A stretch of 19,268 bases of DNA, from contig UWSL01000016.1 in assembly GCA_900552975.1 (NCBI GenBank), positions 1-19,268 of the forward strand, in the 5' to 3' direction. The DNA comes from an uncultured Mycoplasmatota bacterium. Its GTDB lineage: Bacteria; Bacillota_I; Bacilli_A; RF39; UBA660. The translations under genes were made by a program, and so were the position numbers. Position 1 is the first letter of the stretch. Each line of letters begins with the position of its first letter. Below the pieces are notes generated by a model. It was not told where the DNA came from, did not search any database, and saw nothing but the letters and a program-made list of their open reading frames with translations. This document shows positions 14,986 to 19,268 of the stretch, piece after piece.

Positions 14986-15678
14986 TTAATTCTTTTTAGA
15001 TTTTATTGAAATTTGATTGGATAAATTGTTTAAATATTTACTTTCTGTACATATTTCATAAAATTCATCTAAAGAGATATTTCTTCTTTTTAAACCTATT
15101 TCATCATAAAACATATTTTCTAATAGAAAAAAATCTATTTGAGAGTATGATGGATTACTATAAATAAATTTTCCCCACATTATATCAAGTAAGTCTCTAT
15201 CAATATCAGCTATAGACGATATATCATATTCTAATATGCCTTTATCATGAATTATGTAAAGTAATTTATTTTGGGAATTACCATTTTTTAAGTCTGCGAT
15301 AGAAGGAATTCCAACATTAATATTTTTTCCAGAATAGGGATGTGAATGAATATTAAATTGAACTTTGGTGCCATTGTTGATAATAGCTGATAATTCGCCA
15401 CTATAGTAAGTATATTCCTTTTTAGAAATACTCATTATCCATAAGTTAGTTATTTTTAAAAGCTGTATTTCTCCATTACAATTAGCAAAATAAGGAAATT
15501 GTTCTAATAAGGTTGGTAAAGGAAAGTTATCTATAAGATAATTACCAGCTGGTAAATTTTCTAATTGTTTTATATTGGTTAAAGAAGTTATTTTTAACTT
15601 AGGATAATTATTAATAATATCCAACAATTCTTGAAAAGTCATTGTTTCGTAAATTGGAAGGTCTAATTGTGTTTTCAT
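14986..15678 (-). CDS. JAB/JAMM-like putative metalloprotease domain protein
   Basis: I choose the ATG at 15676-15678 (MKTQLDLPIYE) because AGGTGA lies four bases upstream and a good promoter (15696-15724) precedes it; the in-frame ATG at 15735 lies upstream of that promoter. The 230 residues contain YYSGELSAII with E95, then IHSHP (H111, H113) and PSIADL (S126, D129). This is the order Glu, H-x-H-P, S-x-x-D of the JAMM zinc site in JAB/MPN isopeptidases, although 12 rather than the usual ~7 residues separate His and Ser. The following NKLLYIIHDKGILEY strand fits the fold. The N-terminal ~80 residues are unassigned. Substrate unknown; no ubiquitin-like partner is visible nearby. Confidence in the family is moderate. 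Confidence 0.6.
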   Translation of the reverse strand: MKTQLDLPIYETMTFQELLDIINNYPKLKITSLTNIKQLENLPAGNYLIDNFPLPTLLEQFPYFANCNGEIQLLKITNLWIMSISKKEYTYYSGELSAIINNGTKVQFNIHSHPYSGKNINVGIPSIADLKNGNSQNKLLYIIHDKGILEYDISSIADIDRDLLDIMWGKFIYSNPSYSQIDFFLLENMFYDEIGLKRRNISLDEFYEICTESKYLNNLSNQISIKSKKN

Positions 15679-15695
15679 AACATCACCTACGAAGT

Positions 15696-15724
15696 AGTAT
15701 ATCATTAAAGATATAACGCAACAA
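15696..15724 (-). promoter_or_regulatory. Promoter of the JAB-like gene
   Basis: TTGTTG (15719-15724) and TATACT (15696-15701) are 17 bases apart on the minus strand. The predicted leader would be only about 10 bases. Confidence 0.55.
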
Positions 15725-15788
15725 GATTCTTGCATTTTAATAAATATTAAATAAACACGATTAATGTATTCTGTTGCTACAACTACAT

Positions 15789-15803
15789 AAGAATAATATT
15801 CTT
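15789..15803. repeat. Short palindrome between divergent genes
   Basis: AAGAAT-AAT-ATTCTT lies between the JAB-like gene and the hydrolase gene. It is a possible operator, but such palindromes also arise by chance in AT-rich DNA. Confidence 0.3.
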
Positions 15804-15850
15804 CTTTAAAAAATCAAATAATCAAATCAAGATAAAAAAGTAAAAGTAAT

Positions 15851-15879
15851 TTGTTTTTATTTTTCTTTTTATATATAAT
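15851..15879 (+). promoter_or_regulatory. Promoter of the alpha/beta hydrolase gene
   Basis: TTGTTT (15851-15856) and TATAAT (15874-15879) are 17 bases apart; AAGGAG at 15891-15896 and the ATG at 15903 follow. Confidence 0.7.
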
Positions 15880-15902
15880 AATGATATTAAAAGGAGTAAG
15901 AT

Positions 15903-16817
15903 ATGAAGAAATTTGAGTTTAATTTTTTATCAGGTGATAAAAAAACGATGATATACGCCGTGAAATATTTACCAGAGATAGAACCAATTGGAATAATTCA
16001 AATAGCGCATGGGATTACCGAACATATTGGAAGGTACGAAAAAGTATGTGCTTATTTTACAGAGTTAGGCTATATCGTTTGTGGTAATGATAATATAGGA
16101 CATGGAAGAAGTATTAATAATGGAAAGCCAATGTATTTAGGTCCAATAAAAAGTTGGGATAAAATTGTCGCTGATTTTGATAAATTAAGACAAATAATGA
16201 CCGAAGAATATCAACTACCCTATTATTTCTTAGGCTTTTCGCTAGGTTCATTCTTAGTTAGAACTTATTTAATTGATTATCAATTTAAGCCAGAAAAAGT
16301 TATTTTAGCAGGAACATCTTATATTAATCCATTACTTTTAAGTATCATAATGAAGCTTGTCTTAGGAGAAGCTAAGAAGTATGGAGAAGATGTTAACACG
16401 CCACTTATATCTAAATTAAGTCTAGAATCTTATAATAAAAAGATTAAAAATCCTAGCTCAGAATGTGATTGGTTATGTAAAAGTAAAAATGGTTTAAATA
16501 ATTATTTAGAAGATAAATTATGCTATCGAAAAATTAGTTGTGAGTTATTTTATGATTTATTATATGGAATTAAGTATACTTGTGAAAATAAAAATATTGA
16601 AAAAATGAAAAAGGATTTACCTTTATTATTGATATCTGGTGCGGAAGACCCTGTTGGCGATAATTCTAAAGGTGTCCTTAAATTAGCAAAAATTTATAAA
16701 AAGAAACAATTTATAAGTGTTGATATCAAATTACATGAAGGAATGAGACATGATATTTTTCATGAAGATGATTATGAGAAAGTCTTAGATGATATAAGGG
16801 ATTTTATAAAAAAATAA
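15903..16817 (+). CDS. Alpha/beta hydrolase, serine aminopeptidase S33 / monoacylglycerol lipase-like
   Basis: This 304-residue cytoplasmic protein has the family's full layout: IIQIAHGITEHIGRY near 31-45 (oxyanion loop HG), GNDNIGHGRS at 61-70, the nucleophile elbow GFSLG with S113, a variable lid at ~145-230, the acid D249 in SGAEDPVGD, and the catalytic His H283 in MRHDIFHE. These traits match lysophospholipases and monoacylglycerol lipases (Hydrolase_4). The exact substrate cannot be read from sequence. It has a strong promoter and ribosome site of its own, stands alone on the plus strand, and ends at a bidirectional terminator. Confidence 0.9.
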   Translation: MKKFEFNFLSGDKKTMIYAVKYLPEIEPIGIIQIAHGITEHIGRYEKVCAYFTELGYIVCGNDNIGHGRSINNGKPMYLGPIKSWDKIVADFDKLRQIMTEEYQLPYYFLGFSLGSFLVRTYLIDYQFKPEKVILAGTSYINPLLLSIIMKLVLGEAKKYGEDVNTPLISKLSLESYNKKIKNPSSECDWLCKSKNGLNNYLEDKLCYRKISCELFYDLLYGIKYTCENKNIEKMKKDLPLLLISGAEDPVGDNSKGVLKLAKIYKKKQFISVDIKLHEGMRHDIFHEDDYEKVLDDIRDFIKK

Positions 16818-16895
16818 GATTATTTGAGCAGACATTTTAAAGCAATTTTTATTTTTTATAAACTATAAAATTGAAAAATGGTTTATTGTTATATT

Positions 16896-16924
16896 AAGAC
16901 ATAATTTTTATAATTATGTCTTTT
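16896..16924. terminator. Bidirectional terminator between the hydrolase and HD genes
   Basis: AAGACATAATT and AATTATGTCTT form a perfect 11-bp stem around TTTAT, followed by TT on the plus strand. The T-tract is short, so termination may be modest. The convergent genes end at 16817 and 16987. Confidence 0.6.
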
Positions 16925-16986
16925 AATTGGAGTTAATTCTATATTAAATTCTTCTAAGCCGTTTCATTAGACACTTTAGATCTTTG

Positions 16987-18237
16987 CTATTGTTTTTTGT
17001 TTAATTTTTTTGTATATGGTTCTGTGACTTCATTATTTAATACGTAATTAGATATTGAAAGGAATGGCTCGGGATATTTATAAGTTTCTTGACCGTATAA
17101 AATCCACATTTCAGAAAAGCTTTTTCCTGTTTCTAAATACTTTTTAACAATGGGACTATTTAATAATGGATTTTTTTCTTGCTTGTTTAAATCAATTAAT
17201 TTTAATTGATCATAAATCTTACTTATTATATCTGGAGCTAGCTTATCACAATACTTACAATAAATAGCTTCTGGAGTCTTGCCCTCATTAAATTCAGATA
17301 AATTATATATAATATTTTTACTATTTGATAGAAAGCTTGCTACTTTTAAGGCACCATTCCATTCATCAAGACAATCGTTTTTATTTTTTATTAAAGCTGA
17401 TTTATCACCTATAATAATTTCACCTAATTCATGAATACTTAACATATTTACTACTTTAGTAATGTCGATGTTTGAGCCATAGACTAAGTATAAGGCAATA
17501 GCTAACATTTGTGTACTATAAATATGTTCAGCAATACTTCCATAATGTTCTAAGTTAACTTTCCAAATTTTTTCACCTGTTCTTTGAACATTTTTTAAAG
17601 AATTAGTTGAAGTGTAAAAACTAATTACATTTTGAAATTTATTACCCGAATGTTCTTGGATTAACATATCATTATCAGTGATATATTTAAGTAAACTATC
17701 AAATTTTTTATCAAATGGAATTCTTTTTCTATCAAATTCGACCCAGCTTTTAGTAAAAGTATATTTTTGATAATTATTAGTAAATGAACCATCTTGTTCA
17801 TATAATCTAGCTTGTAAATCGCATTCAGCTTTATCTATTTGATAAGCAAATTGTGCTTCTTTTGTTTCTTTACTTTCAAATTCCATAAAAATTTTTTCTA
17901 ACATTTGACTATTTGGTATTAATGTAAGTAATTCTTTGATGGTCTTTACTTCATAAGTACTTTTTAAATGACTGGGCATATCTTCAGGAGTTAAGTCTCC
18001 AATTATAGTTTCACCAATTTCATGTACAGCAAGCATCAATATTACCTTATTAATATCAATATCATAAGCAAATTCTGATTGCATAGCATAAGCTAACATT
18101 TGAGTTCCATAGATATGGTCAGCTACGCTCTCAACTCTATATCTTTCTATATTTTTATCATGCCAACCTTTTCTTTGAATATTTCTTAGTTTATGCATAA
18201 GAGCAAAGATGGTGGTTACGGATTCTTCATTTGACAT
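16987..18237 (-). CDS. Tandem HD-domain (YfbR/HD_3-like) phosphohydrolase
   Basis: I start at the ATG 18235-18237 (MSNEESV), four bases after AGGTGA; the in-frame ATG at 18267 has no ribosome site. Two copies of an HD_3/YfbR-like domain lie in 416 residues. Copy one has VADHIYGTQML (H41), LAVHEIGETIIGD (H72, E73) and YQIDKAECD (D135). Copy two has IAEHIYSTQML (H238), LSIHELGEIIIGD (H269, E270) and CKYCDKLAPD. Single-domain relatives are 5'-deoxynucleotidases; both copies here have His-Glu where YfbR has His-Asp, a form I believe is usual in a Bacillota subfamily. The similarity between halves indicates an internal duplication. A role in nucleotide turnover is inferred from the family. Confidence 0.8.
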   Translation of the reverse strand: MSNEESVTTIFALMHKLRNIQRKGWHDKNIERYRVESVADHIYGTQMLAYAMQSEFAYDIDINKVILMLAVHEIGETIIGDLTPEDMPSHLKSTYEVKTIKELLTLIPNSQMLEKIFMEFESKETKEAQFAYQIDKAECDLQARLYEQDGSFTNNYQKYTFTKSWVEFDRKRIPFDKKFDSLLKYITDNDMLIQEHSGNKFQNVISFYTSTNSLKNVQRTGEKIWKVNLEHYGSIAEHIYSTQMLAIALYLVYGSNIDITKVVNMLSIHELGEIIIGDKSALIKNKNDCLDEWNGALKVASFLSNSKNIIYNLSEFNEGKTPEAIYCKYCDKLAPDIISKIYDQLKLIDLNKQEKNPLLNSPIVKKYLETGKSFSEMWILYGQETYKYPEPFLSISNYVLNNEVTEPYTKKLNKKQ

Positions 18238-18335
18238 TTTTTCACCTCTAAAGTAATAATTTATCACATAAAGGAGTATTTTTATATAGTATTTTAGAAT
18301 TTTTTTTGACTATATTAGGTAAATGATATTTAATA

Positions 18336-19268
18336 TTACTTGCTACAATTTACTAGCCAACTTACTACTCCACTATTTTTATATCCGGCAGCAGCTACAT
18401 CAAAATGAGTTGCTCCAGCGATTTCTGTTAGAGAAGCATTTGCTCCTTTTTCTTTTAAAGATTTGATAATTGTTTGCGTGATTTCTGGATTTACAATTGT
18501 ATCATCCATACCAACAAAAGCCCATATTTTAGTTTTGCTTAAGGCATTTATATTTTCTTCAGTATTTTTTACGCTGCCACTCATTGGTGCAATGCAAGCA
18601 AAAGTGTTAGGTAATTTTATTTGAACTTGATAAGTTCCAGTACCACCCATAGAATGACCTGTTAATGATACTTTATTCATATCAATTCCATACATTTGAT
18701 TAATGTTTTTTATTAAATTTCTCAAATCAATAGTTATGTCGCTCCAACCAGTATAATTATTTGAAAGTTTGGGTATAACAACATAAGTTCTTATGTCACC
18801 ATAGTAACCATCATATAAATATTTGGGAAAGCCATCTGTTGTTAATAAAGCTTCAACATTGTTTTTTTTATTAGTACCACCATGAAGATACATGATTAAA
18901 GGCATGTTAGGTTGCGGATTACTAGGTGTATACAAATAATATTGTAAATTTCCTAAAGTATATAGTTTAAATTCAGAAGAAACATTTTTATTGTTATTTT
19001 CAGCTGATGATGAAATGTAGTTATCAGCAGTACTTATATTATTTTCTTTATTTGGAGTATTACTATTATTATCTTTTTTAGTATCGGTATTTTTATTATT
19101 TGTAATAGTTGTGTTTTCATTTTTGGTGGTTTCTTCTATCGTCAAATTGTCTTCTTTTGTTTTTTCTTGATTATTATCTTGAATCTTACTATTATTTTCT
19201 GCTATTTCTTTTTTATCGATATTTTTATTATTAGCAGTTCTTTTTAAAAAAAGATTCCTCCTAAAATT
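18336..19268 (-). CDS. Probably exported esterase-type alpha/beta hydrolase with Asn/Lys-rich linker (5' end outside window)
   Basis: The frame is open to the right edge, so at least 310 residues are present and the true start lies beyond it; a TTG at 19145 has no ribosome site and falls in mid-linker. About 100 residues of Asn, Lys, Glu, Thr and Ser-rich low-complexity sequence come first, as in linkers holding enzymes away from the membrane. The hydrolase follows: PLIMYLHGG (oxyanion loop), GHSMGG with the nucleophilic Ser near residue 206, GMDDTIVNP carrying the acid, and GATHFDV with the His near 288. This resembles secreted PHB-depolymerase/feruloyl-esterase-like or dienelactone-hydrolase-like proteins. 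Substrate unknown. The signal peptide or lipobox would lie outside the window. An AGGAGG at 19257-19262 lies in the frame but no start codon follows it closely. Confidence 0.8.
   Translation of the reverse strand, partial: NFRRNLFLKRTANNKNIDKKEIAENNSKIQDNNQEKTKEDNLTIEETTKNENTTITNNKNTDTKKDNNSNTPNKENNISTADNYISSSAENNNKNVSSEFKLYTLGNLQYYLYTPSNPQPNMPLIMYLHGGTNKKNNVEALLTTDGFPKYLYDGYYGDIRTYVVIPKLSNNYTGWSDITIDLRNLIKNINQMYGIDMNKVSLTGHSMGGTGTYQVQIKLPNTFACIAPMSGSVKNTEENINALSKTKIWAFVGMDDTIVNPEITQTIIKSLKEKGANASLTEIAGATHFDVAAAGYKNSGVVSWLVNCSK

Overview
The window looks like chromosomal DNA from a very AT-rich gut Bacillota, probably one of the Bacilli/Mycoplasmatota-like or Clostridia lineages known mainly from metagenomes. 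That placement is inference from the low G+C (by eye roughly 25-30%), strong AGGAG-type ribosome sites, extended -10 promoters, membrane-anchored XRE regulators, BspA-type leucine-rich repeats and a CD1115-type VirD4 relative. TGA acts as a stop (for example at the end of the radical SAM gene at 5416) and Trp is TGG, so the code is the standard bacterial one. Nearly all genes are on the minus strand. No tRNA, rRNA, CRISPR array or insertion sequence was seen.

Left part (1-4030). A MATE transporter fused to a cytidylate-kinase-like domain runs off the left edge. Its last ~49 codons read as the start of a Bacteroidota-style lipoprotein, which most probably marks a chimeric contig end. Next comes a VirD4/TraG coupling-protein relative that has lost its membrane anchor, Walker A and Walker B residues. 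It is divergent from a small AraC-type regulator.

Centre (4005-9091). Four overlapping or near-abutting minus-strand genes form one operon, bounded by an extended -10 promoter (9083-9091) and a bidirectional terminator (4005-4027). In transcription order they are: a polytopic membrane protein with a zinc ribbon and BspA-like LRRs; a radical SAM/SPASM enzyme with a ~210-residue unrecognised C-terminal extension; a 123-residue protein ending in a Gly/Ser stretch plus 13 Asn; and a Tim44-like membrane protein with two zinc ribbons. I regard this as the best candidate for an undescribed system: a radical SAM protein- or peptide-modification cassette with a membrane-bound, surface-exposed arm.

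Right-centre (9118-13422). This holds a fusion of a degenerate inorganic pyrophosphatase with a VOC/glyoxalase domain, a membrane-anchored extracytoplasmic protein made of three ~95-residue repeats each with a C-x6-C pair, a small secreted protein of unknown role, and two adjacent membrane-anchored XRE regulators.

Right part (13560-19268). A spore-photoproduct-lyase-like radical SAM gene is split by a one-base change in an A10 tract, and lies beside a decayed NAD(P)H-dependent FMN reductase pseudogene. A JAB/JAMM-like protein is divergent from an S33-type alpha/beta hydrolase. A tandem-HD phosphohydrolase and an exported esterase with an Asn/Lys-rich linker, cut by the right edge, finish the window.
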